From assembly GCA_036426205.1 (NCBI GenBank), contig CM071568.1:217735123-217799122 (forward strand): a DNA stretch of 64,000 nt. The letters run 5' to 3'. The position numbers and the translations under genes were made by a program. The number at the start of each line of letters is the position of its first letter. The stretch's first letter is position 1. Of the stretch, positions 47,350-57,899 are shown piece after piece. The notes beneath the pieces are model-generated. The model had not been told where the DNA came from and did no database searches. It saw only the letters and a program-made list of their open reading frames with translations. This stretch comes from Ascaphus truei (taxonomy: Eukaryota; Chordata; Amphibia; Anura; Ascaphidae).

Positions 47350-47357
47350 TGACGTCA
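47350..47357. promoter_or_regulatory. TGACGTCA palindrome near hammerhead
   Basis: About 155 bases downstream (minus strand) of the hammerhead, in the context GGTGACGTCAGTGAGG. Confidence 0.5.
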
Positions 47358-47502
47358 GTGAGGTATTTGCCGGAGAAGGCTCACAGGGGAAAACGGGCTG
47401 GAAAGCTGGACGGCTGATATAAATGCTAGCAGCACAGCAATAACATGCTGTGGCACATGAGTGGAAGTATAAAATATAAAAGCTGGACAATAAACTCCAC
47501 AG

Positions 47503-47547
47503 CACTCTCTACGCGTTTCGTCTCGAACGAGACTTCATCAGGAGAAG
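47503..47547 (-). ncRNA. Hammerhead ribozyme, best-formed copy
   Basis: Minus strand: helix I TCTC/GAGA, core CTGATGA, A, helix II GTCTC/GAGAC with a GTTC loop, GAAA, ACGCGT helix III, GTA cleavage triplet. Every conserved core base and all helix pairs are present. Cleavage is predicted between the bases complementary to 47510 and 47509. Confidence 0.9.
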
Positions 47548-47605
47548 ACCTGAAAACACAGCTTTTAGACAGAGGCTGGGATGAGATGCAAAACCATTAA
47601 ACCCA

Positions 47606-47648
47606 CTCACAGACATGTTTCAACCTTGATGGGTATCATCAGTGTGAG
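47606..47648 (-). ncRNA. Family-2 hammerhead
   Basis: Same elements as 40077-40120: helix I CTCACA/TGTGAG, CTGATGA, TACC-loop-GGTT, GAAA, ACATGT, GTC. Confidence 0.75.
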
Positions 47649-47776
47649 GTTGGTTGTAATGGCTAAGCTAGTTTGAGACTTAGACTAGGTAATCACCACA
47701 TTTATTAAGGTTATGGTGGGTAAAAAAAGTGATTACCTAGTCTAAGTCTCAAACCAGCTTAGCCATTACAACCAAC

Positions 47777-47819
47777 CTCACACTGATGATACCCATCAAG
47801 GTTGAAACATGTCTGTGAG
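47777..47819 (+). ncRNA. Family-2 hammerhead
   Basis: CTCACA 47777-47782, CTGATGA 47783-47789, GAAA 47804-47807, ACATGT 47807-47812, GTC ending at 47813, TGTGAG 47814-47819. Cleavage is predicted after 47813. Confidence 0.75.
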
Positions 47820-48139
47820 TGGGTTTAATGGCATTACATCTCATCCCAGCCTCTGTCTAAAAGCTGTGTTTAAAACAGCATGCATTGGCTTGAGGATTTG
47901 CTTGTGTAATACGAGCTTGAGACAAAAGGTGGCACTGAGTGCTCATTTGCATGTCATTTCCCAGAATCCCTTGCTGCAGTGGAAGTGCTGTATCCTGGGC
48001 GATAATGGGGAAAGACAGGGTTGCAGGCCTGTCTAAGACATGCAAATGAACATACAGTAATATTTACAGTTGCTTTATGCTTTACTGTGGAGGGTTATTG
48101 TCACTTTTTTACCCACCATAACCTTAATAAATAAATGTG

Positions 48140-48141
<2 letters not shown>

Positions 48142-48186
<45 letters not shown>
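48142..48186. repeat. (TA)n microsatellite
   Basis: Long TA tract at the end of the family-2 repeat. Confidence 0.97.
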
Positions 48187-48188
<2 letters not shown>

Positions 48189-48189
48189 T

Positions 48190-48420
48190 TATACTATATT
48201 TGTGAAAGCACTGTATGCCTGTCTGCATGGCCTCTGTCCCTAGGGGAAATCTCATTGGTTCCTTGGCCCGCCCGCCCCCGCACACCTCTCATTGGCCTGA
48301 GGCGGAGTGACGGGCCAAAGGACACACACGGTAGGGGGGAGGGGGGTGTTGTGGGGCTCACAGTGTTAACTATAGAAAGGGACCTCGCTCAGACCCCTAG
48401 AAGGTAGAGGCGTGGCTCTT
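48190..48420. other. GC-rich block with paired ATTGG boxes
   Basis: CTCATTGGTTCCTTGGCCCG and CTCTCATTGGCCTGAGGCGG lie ~45 bases apart, followed by GTGACGGGCCAA. CCAAT-type boxes and CpG suggest a promoter or a transposon end. No transcript unit is recognisable. Confidence 0.35.
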
Positions 48421-48589
48421 TGATTGTTCAGATTTTTAGGTTATCACCATTGACTGGCTAGTGTTAAATTATGGCCATGATGTAACCCACTGTGCCATTC
48501 AATTGTTTGGCATAGTAATATGTCATTGCAATGTAATGTTGTTTTATTTCGGACGTGTTTTTGAATTCCTCCGATTTATTGCATAGTTA

Positions 48590-50035
48590 ATAACGCGCTA
48601 AGTGCTGATGAAGGGGTTAGGGGACATTAAATTGTATTTTTGATTGTACTGCAGTTGTTTGTGGCAACAGAGGACATGGAGGGACATGAGACGTGATGAG
48701 GAATGAGGACGGCCTTCATCGTGGCAGCCTGGCAGGGGTTGAGTGCAAGTTTTATTTTATTTCTGCAGCTAATGTTTTTTATTTGTAAATGGGCAAATGC
48801 ACTATTATCCATATCTGGATAATAGTCATTTTGGCCATTACTGTAACTGTATGTACTGTAGTTTAGGGGGGAGGGGGGTTTATTTATGTCCCCTCTGTTT
48901 TATTTTATTTTTTATAAGCCCGGATTGGTACAGCACGGCCAGCCGGGATAAAATGGACACTGTGGGGACCATCCGAGGGCCCCCGCGGCTATAGTAACAA
49001 TTCCTGATGCTTTAAAAAAATGTATTTAGGGGGGTTATAGGGGTGTTGGGGGCACAGGGGTGGGTGGGTAGCCCATTTTGGAAGGTTTATTGGGGGCAAT
49101 TGCCACCAATAAAGCTGTTATTGTGCCTTAGCCCTTATTGCCTTAGCGGTCTAGCGCTCAGGTAATGAAGCTGCTTAATGTATTTTTTTAATAGTGTGCA
49201 GGAGCAGGGGTCCCTGAGCTGAACTGTTTTGAATTCGGCTCAGGGACCCGCTGCTTCCTGAGTTACAGAGGCCTGGTATGGGGTCGGATGCCAGTGTCGC
49301 CGCCATTTTTAAGCGTCGCGTCACATGAGCGGGACATTAAATAATGCACGAGAACCGGCACCCCATATCTCGCCTGTAACTCGTAAAGCAGGGGGTCCCT
49401 AGGCTGAAATCAATGCGGTTCATCTCGGGAACCCCCTGCTCCGACACTATTTTTAAATGTATATAATGCAGCTTCATCACCATAGCGGATAGCCGCTACG
49501 GTAATGATAATGTTTTATTGAATATGTGTGTTTTAATACTAGTGTTACATGAAAAGGGGGCCTCCTGACTGAACCAACATTGGTTTCGGCCTCGGGACCC
49601 CCTACTTCATGATGATACGGCCTGTTATGGGGTGCGGTACCCCTGCAGGATTTAAATCCTCTGGTCACGTGACAAGGGAGATACCGACACCCCATACCGG
49701 GGCTGTATCTCTCAGGAGACCCACTGCATATGTACCTATATTAATAAAATGTTATGTTATACTGTACGATGCCTGTAAAGCCGTGCATGGAGATGCAGCG
49801 TACTCCATACAGTCTTAAGGTGGCTTTTTTTTTCCTATCAGCTATTGCGCTTTAAGTTTTTAAGCACGATTAGTAGGGGGAAAAAACAGCTCGCGCGGAT
49901 CGGTCATGTTTTTGCCGCCGCAATACAATCGCTTCATGTCTTAGTGAATCCCGCGTCTGGCTTCATTTTTTATTTTGGGATTAAAAATTTCCCAATCGGG
50001 CGCCCAAAGTCACTGCTTAGTGAATCGTCCCTAAG
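48590..50035. mobile_element. Foldback element, relative of 14378-16830
   Basis: Shares the AATGGGCAAATGCACTATTA palindrome module (48784-48842), the GGGGTGCCGG / GAGATACAGG-type hairpin block and the right end GTCACTGCTTAGTGAATCG. The left inverted repeat is not clear. Confidence 0.65.
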
Positions 50036-50403
50036 TGCTTATGTGTTTGTAGTGTGGTATGCATAGTGTTAACATGATAACACAATACCTCTTTTACCTG
50101 TTTCATAATTTATGTATGTTTAATAATAATTTGGCATGTGTGGCCAGAAGGTCAACCCAATAAGCACAATATAAATATCACAAGCAACAATACATCATGC
50201 TTTTGTTAGGGACATATACTACAATCAGAAAAAAAAGCAACAACTATTCCCAGCAGTAATACAAGGCTGATTATAAGTAACGTTTACAAAATCACGAAGA
50301 GCTCCCAAAAGAAATATAGAAAAAAGACCAACACATATGCCTACTAAGTACTGTAATGTGACCAGAATTAATCAAATAAATAAATGTAATATTCACTTAT
50401 AGT

Positions 50404-50553
50404 CAGTGGTCGACAAAATCACCAAAAAATCTACTCGCCCAACAAAAAATCTACTCGCCACCTAGTACCAAACGTGTGCTGCTTGGGCATAGGAGCTCGC
50501 CACGCTGTTAAATCCCTCGCCGGGGCGAGCAAATGTTAGTTTGTCAAACACTG
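50404..50553. mobile_element. hAT-type MITE (~150 bp)
   Basis: CAGTGGTCGACAAA and TTTGTCAAACACTG are inverted ends. Flanks CTTATAGT and CTTTAGTA are similar (one indel). A 25-base AAAAATCTACTCGCC unit is duplicated inside. Confidence 0.75.
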
Positions 50554-50618
50554 CTTTAGTAATTGCTATGTTTAAAGCTAATAAAAGTTTAGGATCTCTG
50601 TTCATAGTTTGATAATTG

Positions 50619-51688
50619 TGTAGCCCCCTTTCCCTGTAAACTAAGGTAACGACGCATGCTGCCTTATACTGTGGCTCACAGAAGGCCTAAGCCTCTGCCG
50701 CTGGAGCTTGGGGTGGGCTCTCGTTTCTCCTCGGTAACGCGTCTCCACCTGGGAGGGATCCCAGCTCTGCAGGATAACCCTCACAAGAACCAATACAGTA
50801 CTGAGAAATATGCACACAACAGGTATAGTTAGAACGTTTACTGACACACACACAATTAATGATAGTACAAACTCCCAGGACCCAGCACAATACCCAACAG
50901 TTTGCCCAACCAAGTCCCCCACAAAGTCCACCCCAGGTGGCTCCGAAGTGAGCCCACCACAAAGGTGATGAGTGAGCGCTACCATTTGTGGAGATCGTAG
51001 GTGGCACGTGGTACTCTCCTGGTCTAGGCGGACCAGGTTACTTGAGATGGTTGATACGCAGGACCGCACTGTAAGCCCACCACGCGGGGTCTGCTGAATC
51101 CCTCCTCTCACATCGATGGCATCAACCTCTTGAGGGAGCTCCAGCTGGAGAAGTCCTCTAAAGTCTCTCAGTGGTCTGGGTTTGGTCCAGACCCCAGGTC
51201 GAGCTCACCCGCCTGCATCCTGATACGGGCACTAATGCTCTCTAGATAAAAGGAAGCGTCCCATATTGGGGCCTTCCCTATGCACAACAATCTACTGGGG
51301 ATCGGGGCCTAAATGGACACAGTGGGGCCAAGACACCTGGACACTACCTTCCCCTTGCTGCCTCACTTCGACTGCCCGCACGGCTGCCTTCGCACCAAAC
51401 TGTATCTATTGCCAGCTCCTAAGGCTCCTGGGACAGTAGTCCCTTGCGGAGAGCCGCGGGCAAGATGGCCGCCGCAACTTTGAGGTACTGGCCCTTTCCA
51501 TCGCGCATGCAGACGCAAAAATGTCGGCCTCAACTCGCAACCCTCAGCCACAATCGCACAGCGCCATTGCTCATCACGAGCTTCAAGATGGCAGCCCCCG
51601 CTTGAGGTACGACCGCGGAGTTGACAATCTGTTCGCCCTGCAGCCTTCCCCCACCCTCCACAGAGGTGAGAGGGGACCCGGGGCTACA
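50619..51688. mobile_element. LTR-like element with TGTAGCCCC/GGGGCTACA ends
   Basis: Nine-base perfect inverted termini in TG...CA form bound a ~1.07 kb block. The layout (a CACACACAATTAATGATAG middle and a GC-rich, CpG-bearing high end with AAGATGGC repeats) resembles the minus-strand LTRs at 56072. The flanks AATTG and TATGT do not match, so no target duplication is seen. Frames of 100-156 codons on the minus strand have no domain. Confidence 0.55.
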
Positions 51689-51806
51689 TATGTTTTCACT
51701 AGTAAGTTGTTTCAGGTTAGTTTCATTATTTGTTTGCTAATATTGTCTCGTGCAGTTTTTTTCCAGTTTTATTAAGATAAAATAAAGCAAGACCATTCAT
51801 ATGCAT

Positions 51807-51992
51807 TTAGATTGTAAGCTCTTCGGGGCAGGGACTCTTTTCTAATGTCACTGGTTATGTCTGGAGCGCTTATTCCCATATAAGGTTATATTATTCTGTT
51901 ACCTGTATTACTGCCGTGAAGAGCTTCTGTACGTATGTACATGGATGTCGCTATATAACATAAAAATATACATACATATGTACATACATACA
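51807..51992 (+). repeat. L2-type LINE 3' tail
   Basis: TAGATTGTAAGCTCTTCGGG, GCAGGGACTC, then GGATGTCGCTATATAACATA and a CATA tail, the conserved end of L2-clade LINEs. A second copy is at 62036-62225. Confidence 0.7.
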
Positions 51993-52262
51993 GTATAACA
52001 CATTTTACATGGTATTACAAATGAGGAAAGTAACAGTGTTCCCCCACCCTATGGGAGATTCTGCCATATCAGGCGTGTGGTGCATGCTACCTGTAGGTTC
52101 ACAAGAGGTGAGGGGTCCGCTGATGGTAGGGGGAGACAAAGCAATTATGAAGCCATCTTTATATAGGGCATGGAGGAAGAGGAAAACATTTCATTTGAAC
52201 AGGATTGCAAAATAAGTAAAACTGGTACTTTAACGGACCGTTTTAAGGAAGACCCGTTGCAC

Positions 52263-52353
52263 TTCCAAAAAACAGATCAAAAACATAGTTTTTCTTAAAC
52301 ACCTCATCGTATGAGGTGTTTTTAAGAAAAAACTATGTTTTTGATCTGGTAAG
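52263..52353. repeat. Near-perfect short palindrome (~42-bp arms)
   Basis: CAGATCAAAAACATAG ... CACCTCATCG and its inverse ATGAGGTG ... CTATGTTTTTGATCTG meet at ~52309 with almost no loop. No transposon ends were recognised. Confidence 0.9.
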
Positions 52354-52439
52354 TGGACACCCTTATCATAAAGTGGGATTTCCATGGCAGCGTCCAGAAG
52401 AGTGTAATTCACATAATTTAATTAATACAACATGGTTTT

Positions 52440-53600
52440 CGGGTCAGCGCTGACCTTTAAAACATTCTTTGATTTGTAATAGCCCTTTGAAAGGGTGTGG
52501 GGAGAGTTGCCAAAACCAGGGGCCTTTTTTGTATGTGTTTTTATCTAATTTTTTAATAATAAAATCAGTATTTTTGTATTGAACAAAACCGTGCTACGAC
52601 TCCTTTGAGAACCTCTATGTTCAGAGAAGAAAAACAGATTAAAAGTAAACCCGTGGATTGAATAGACTCCGTATTAAATCTGGTCAGCAGCATGCATCAG
52701 GTAAAACAGTGGTGGAAGTGGAACAAGATACGCATGGATCAGGCTGAAGGAATGGCTTGTGGGGTAGGATTCAAACTCCTAGGGATTTCTTCAACAAGGT
52801 ATAAAATCGCTGATGAGATGAGAATACCGGCTTTGTTTTGAAATCATGAAGAGATAATCATGACTTCCAAGATTGTGGCACCATCCATATAGATCTTAAC
52901 GTATTCTGGGCAAAATACATGAATCAGTTGACCATTCATGCAGTTGAATCCACCCAAAAATTTCTACATCCTGCCGCATGCATACCACAGAATTTGTTCA
53001 AGGTGTTTCTCAACAGAGGCCTTTTGAGTGTGTGTGTTTGTTTATCATAACATGTAGTGCATTGCGCCATCTTCTGGGTGAAAGGTTTTTAGGCAGCTTT
53101 CTAACAGCCATCTTTGTAGAGTACGTACATTGATTTGTCAATCAATGGCCATCAAGCATTCTCAGCCCTGAACTGTTTAGGTATGAGATTTACTAATTTA
53201 CTAAACTAACTACTGCAATTAGACGACATTGGCACATTACAAATAAATTTCCAGGAAGGATTGGGTTCGTGTATCACATTTTAACTCTTTGCAACACTAG
53301 CAAACTCCTTATTGAATCATTTATATGATGGTGAACTGTGAGTGATTTGGTAACTGCATTTTAATACCATATTAGACTGCCATTGTCGTGAGATTAGACA
53401 GTCCAATAGAAATGGTTCAACTTGCTGCATCTCTTAAGATAGAAACAGACTACAGGAGTAAAGATAAAACAATGAAAACAGTGCCTTTATTTCAGTTACT
53501 GCCTTTATTATGTTAATCATGACTATTATTAGTGTCGATGTATCCTACATAGATGTTGAAGTCTTAAACTCACAATTCTCTTTAAAATAATATGGTACCA
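52440..53600. other. No feature recognised
   Basis: Moderately AT-rich sequence without repeat modules shared within the window and without coding motifs. Confidence 0.4.
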
Positions 53601-53613
53601 TACTACATACTGT

Positions 53614-54350
53614 TGTAGCCATGTCTGCTTGGCTACTAATCTGCCCTCCCCGACACACAGGCCCTGGTAACATGGCAGGCAGTGTCAGAAAAATACATGG
53701 TTTTCCCCACCAGCAAGCAGTTCCTTGAGTGACAAGGGGGAGGCGGGACTAAGGATGTATTCTGCTCAATAAGGGGCTCTCCCCTCTGGTACTAAGAGGC
53801 TGCACACCCAAATTTAGTCAGTCTGCGCTCTACCTGAGAGAGACATATCATAAGAGAGTGTGCGCAGGGCTCTGGTCACCTTTTTAATCCCCTCCCTAGG
53901 GAGTGGGACTGGTACCTCTGACTCTAATAGCGAAGTCATGGAGAGATAGGAACTGGCTCTGGCGGCCTTAAGCCCAAGAGTTGGAGTTCGGGACCATCGG
54001 AGGCTAGAGGCCTAGGTGTGCAGAGTTTCAGTGTATCCAGACTGTCTGCTGGTATTCTGTTGGAGAGAATACAGTGTTCCTGTTATAAAATATAATCCTG
54101 CCTGTGAGTGCCAATCTCTCAGGGGGAGTAGTGTGAGTTCTCCTGCAGGATTGCCTTCACTTCCCAGGAGCCTGCAAGAGATGGAGGCGCTGACAACCAA
54201 TGAGATAAAGAACCATCATCTACCCGAATCCTGTCAGATATCCCCACTACATCAGCGGACAAATCTCAGTATCCTGTAAACAGCAGGGTCCCAGCACTAC
54301 ACACCTGGTAGAATGGCAAATCTACCCAGAGGGTGGGGGAAACACCGCAC
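53614..54350 (+). mobile_element. Solo LTR-like element (family of 4614-5192)
   Basis: Starts TGTAGCCATG. Shares GTTCTCCTGCAGG, CCTGCAAGAGATG-AGGCGCTGA and a final GGTGGGGGAAACA with 4614-5192. It is longer by ~150 bases. The end is tentatively CGCACA. No duplication seen. Confidence 0.55.
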
Positions 54351-54359
54351 ACTATTTTT

Positions 54360-56070
54360 GTACAATAATCAGATTATGGCCAGCCCATATTCCTAAATGA
54401 TGTATGACGTTAGGCACCTTTCTGTGTTAGCAGAAGACACCTTCTAATAATTGTGCTATAAGATAATTGTAGGGGGCTGAAAGGTATCTTTGACCTAGTA
54501 TGCTTTGTAAAATAGGTGTCCACTATGTCTATTGCCAAGTGATTTCACAACTCACATAGTTATATGAATCACAAGTTGTGCCTCTCTTAATTGTTTTCAC
54601 ATGCTGGGGAAAACTGCATCACTCCAGCATCAAAAAACTTCACACGACACCAAGAAAATTGGCAAATGTCTTTAAGTTACTGCATCAAGTTATTAAAGAG
54701 AAAAACTAGAAGACCTGCAGCCAAATGAACCCTAATATTGCTTCCCACTTTTGGCTTTTTGCACACTGGGTATTTTGCGCGAGTCCCATTCTCAGACATT
54801 TCACCAAGTTGGCTAGCTGACTAGTGCACTCTACTCCCTAAACTGAAGATTTGGTGTGTAATTTAAAATGAATCTTTAATGATCTAAATACTAAAATAAA
54901 GTGATTAAAATGAACATACAATAGACACACACTAATGATCCTATGCAAGTGCATGTGGCACTCAGGATCAACAAGGTAAGACAGATTAATGAAGATCTGA
55001 ATGGAATCAGTTATCCTGAAGGGGTAGCTGATATGGCAGATCTTCCTTGCAAAAGATGGTTGATAATAGGTAAAGAGAGAGAGGTGCTTGTAACTAGGTA
55101 CAACACTGGTGTAGTGCAGCTTCTGGAATGGTTAATTGGTCAACAAATAATTAAGTGGATTACCCACAAAATTAAATAATGAGTTGCATCTGTAAACATA
55201 AGAAGCAAGCTGTTGTCCTGCACCTAAGAGGTCTGTGACTTCCAAAAGTTTGGTTGCAAATAGTAAATCAGAGAACTCGCACTATAACATAGGTGTCAAC
55301 ACCTATCTCTACTCTAAGAAAATCAGCGATTAGTGATACAGAAGCTACAATGTAGCAACGGAACCGTCACAGTTGCAGAAACGAACACACACTGAAGCTA
55401 TATTGAAGCTGCTGAAGTGTTGTGATGTGGTTGTACACTAATGATTAGCAACCTACATAATAATGGGCTAATGCTGTAACTGGACAGTGAGAAGTATGTT
55501 AAACAACACTGTCCCTAAAGACCATATTAATAGATGTACCCTACCACCCTAATAGATAAGTACAGTATTGATACATGGCTTTAAATGAGACAGCTATCCA
55601 GAGTTAGAACCTAACTTGCTACTGCTGCTAATAAGTATGCGGGCTGTTGTGTGTGTAGTTTGTATACCTATTGCCCATATTCATGAATACCGCTTGGTAT
55701 GCGAAAACGTGTTGATGAACTTTGATCACAGCCAGCCACCGTACTCCTTCAAACCCCGGCCACTCGTATGACCAATCAGCGAGAACCTTGACAGACCTTT
55801 GGTTAATTCTGCACAAACTGTACTCTTAGTAGGAACGCACCGAAGGGCTCTATACAAGCTGCGCAAACAGCCAGGAAAGCCACACACACGCGACGACTCA
55901 GAGAGACGCAGGACCAGCTGTGAAGGTCACCCAAAGAAACTCCAGAGTCAAACAAAGGGATTGATGTGATGTGCTGGATCCAAAAGGAGCAACATCAGGC
56001 TGGAAAGCTATTCACTAATGCTTTTCTGAAAAAGCCGTTTGTGAGTGCATTCACTTTATTTCTTTTTATT
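54360..56070. other. No gene recognised
   Basis: A 78-codon frame at 54943-55179 has no known domain. 55677-55712 contains a hairpin followed by GCGAAAACGTG that resembles a badly decayed hammerhead but lacks the core. Confidence 0.4.
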
Positions 56071-56071
56071 G

Positions 56072-57899
56072 TGTAACGGGTTTCCCCCCCCCCCAATCGC
56101 AGATTATACTGTGGAGGTGTAGAAACATACAAGGTACTCAGGTGTGGTGCTACCTGTTGACACAGGAGGGCTGAGCTTCCGCGCACGGGGAACCTGGGGT
56201 AATTATACTAGGGGTGATCACTTACAACATCTTCTCGGTACAGCGCCTCCACCTGCGATGGCTCCCACCAGAGGGGAGAGTGGTTACTCGCAGGACAATC
56301 ACAATAATAATCACTTAGACGACAGATTGTATATAAACTATATGACTTTACTAACACACATATCACACATTAACATAACATCATCACCTTATACCTCAGG
56401 CCCAATGTCTGGCGTTCCCACCCAGTGTCTGTAATCCCCCCCCAAATGTCCGTTCCTCTAGGAGGTCGTGGGTGACTGCGCAGTCAATAGGAACTAATAG
56501 GCCTGGTGGTGCAATATAATTCAGAGGTACTTCCGAGCACTCCGATGCACGGCGCCCGCAACACTCTTCTAAAAGGGTCAGACGCGCGATGCCTCCGTCT
56601 GATCCTTTCCAGGTGATATTCTCTGTGGACCCAACGTGGGTCCGAACCCGTCACTGGAACCACAGCTCCGCTGAGTCCCTCTCTAACGATACAGCAAACG
56701 TGCACAACACCTGCACTATGGCCGTCCCTATAGCACAGCATCCTTAGTGGCTTAAGGCTCAATCTCCTAGGCATTGGGGTTGCCTATCCTAATAGGTAGG
56801 TCTTGTACCCACCCTACCTCATAATACGGGCCCTGGGCCATGGCTCCCGGATTGGTTACCGCTATGAACCCCCCCACGTTGCCTACGTACTAGATGCGCA
56901 ACGCCGCCTGGGCAATGGCTCCCCGTGATTGGTTTACCACTATGAACCCCCCCAGCGCCTCGCCACTCGCAACACGGACCCTGGGCTATGGCTCCCCGGA
57001 CTGGTTACCGCTATGAACCCCCCCAGCTGTCTCGTGCCACTAATTCACCTAAACGCCTGCCGCAACACTCTGCAGACTAACCTCAGCCCCCTTTATCCTG
57101 GCTATTCCCCAGCTCTGACTACCATGAGTGACAGGGTCCCTTCAGAGACTATCCCTGGCAACACCACTAACCTGAGGGATAAGGGCTAACTTGGACCTTA
57201 GGGCCGCTGGCCTAGTGCAGGGAGCCCCGGCTCTGCACCCTACACTCCTTCCTTGGGCTCTGACTCTGACTGCAGTAGCTCCAGCCCGCCAAATTTATCC
57301 ACTTGCTCAGGACAATCCTTCAGCCCTATTGGCTCTATGAGGCAACCTGGTGCCCCCTCGCTAAGCACTATGGGAATTGTAGTCCTGGGCGCCTGTATAA
57401 TAACATGGGGGCCGCATAAGCGTGCCTTTCCTACACCTGCAACTAACCCCTAATGGCTGCCGCAACCTCTCCCTGTCTATCCCTACTCTCGCGCGACCCT
57501 TAAAGGCTGGCTGTATTCCCTACCTACTTCTGAGCCATGCGCGACTCTCCGTTCTGTTTGCGCCTCGCACGACTCTGCCTGAATCTGGGGCTCTAACTGC
57601 GCATGCGCGACTAAGGGGCATGGCGGCGCCCTGCCGGCCCGGCTCCGGGAGCGCCAGGGACTCGGACGACGCGCTGCGGCCTTATCAACGGCCGCACGCT
57701 CCCCAGCAAACACCCCCGAGCCGGGACCTGGAACTGCTCTCACCTGTTTTCGAGATCGCCGCGCTGGGCGCCATTGGCCTCGGAGGCGCGCCCAGCGACG
57801 AACACCCAGGAGGGGGTGCTGCTCGAAGGGGAGACTGGCTACATCCTCCCCATGGTGAAAAACCCAACGTCCTCGCTGGGGACACATAATCTGGCATCA
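56072..57899 (-). mobile_element. 3' LTR of a minus-strand LTR retroelement
   Basis: Minus strand: begins TGATGCCAGATTATGTG (57899), has a CpG-rich promoter-like U3 with CGCGCATGCGCAGT, and ends GGGAACCCGTTACA-type sequence at 56072 after a poly-G tract. 56072-57488 matches 60098-61531. The U3 part resembles the start of the LTR at 18880. ORFs of 66-155 codons across it are not conserved. Confidence 0.75.

Larger units (their letters stand above)
46768..47550 (-). mobile_element. Non-autonomous hammerhead retroelement
   Basis: The low-coordinate end has AAATTTGGCGCCAACC next to (TA)n. The body has GGCGCACTCATAGCGTAAAAT near 47064, matching GCGCACACACCATAGCGTAAAAT in the PLE near 21107. TGACGTCA lies at 47350 and the hammerhead at 47503-47547. 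No RT is encoded. It shares ends with the PLE, so trans-mobilisation is likely. Confidence 0.7.
47555..48130. repeat. Palindromic pair of hammerhead repeat family 2, centre ~47726
   Basis: 47557-47722 (minus copy) is the reverse complement of 47730-47880, and the plus copy runs on to 48130. Each carries an ACATGT-type hammerhead. Two direct copies occur at 39410-40145. Confidence 0.85.

Noticed and set aside
55677..55712. Possible thirteenth hammerhead (ATACC-GCTT-GGTAT hairpin, then GCGAAAACGTG)
   Set aside because: The preceding bases read TTCATGA, losing conserved G5, and helix I is not formed. At most a remnant.
57422..57889. 155-codon plus-strand and 134-codon minus-strand ORFs
   Set aside because: CpG-rich LTR promoter sequence opens several frames at once. 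No motif and no conservation with the LTR at 18880.
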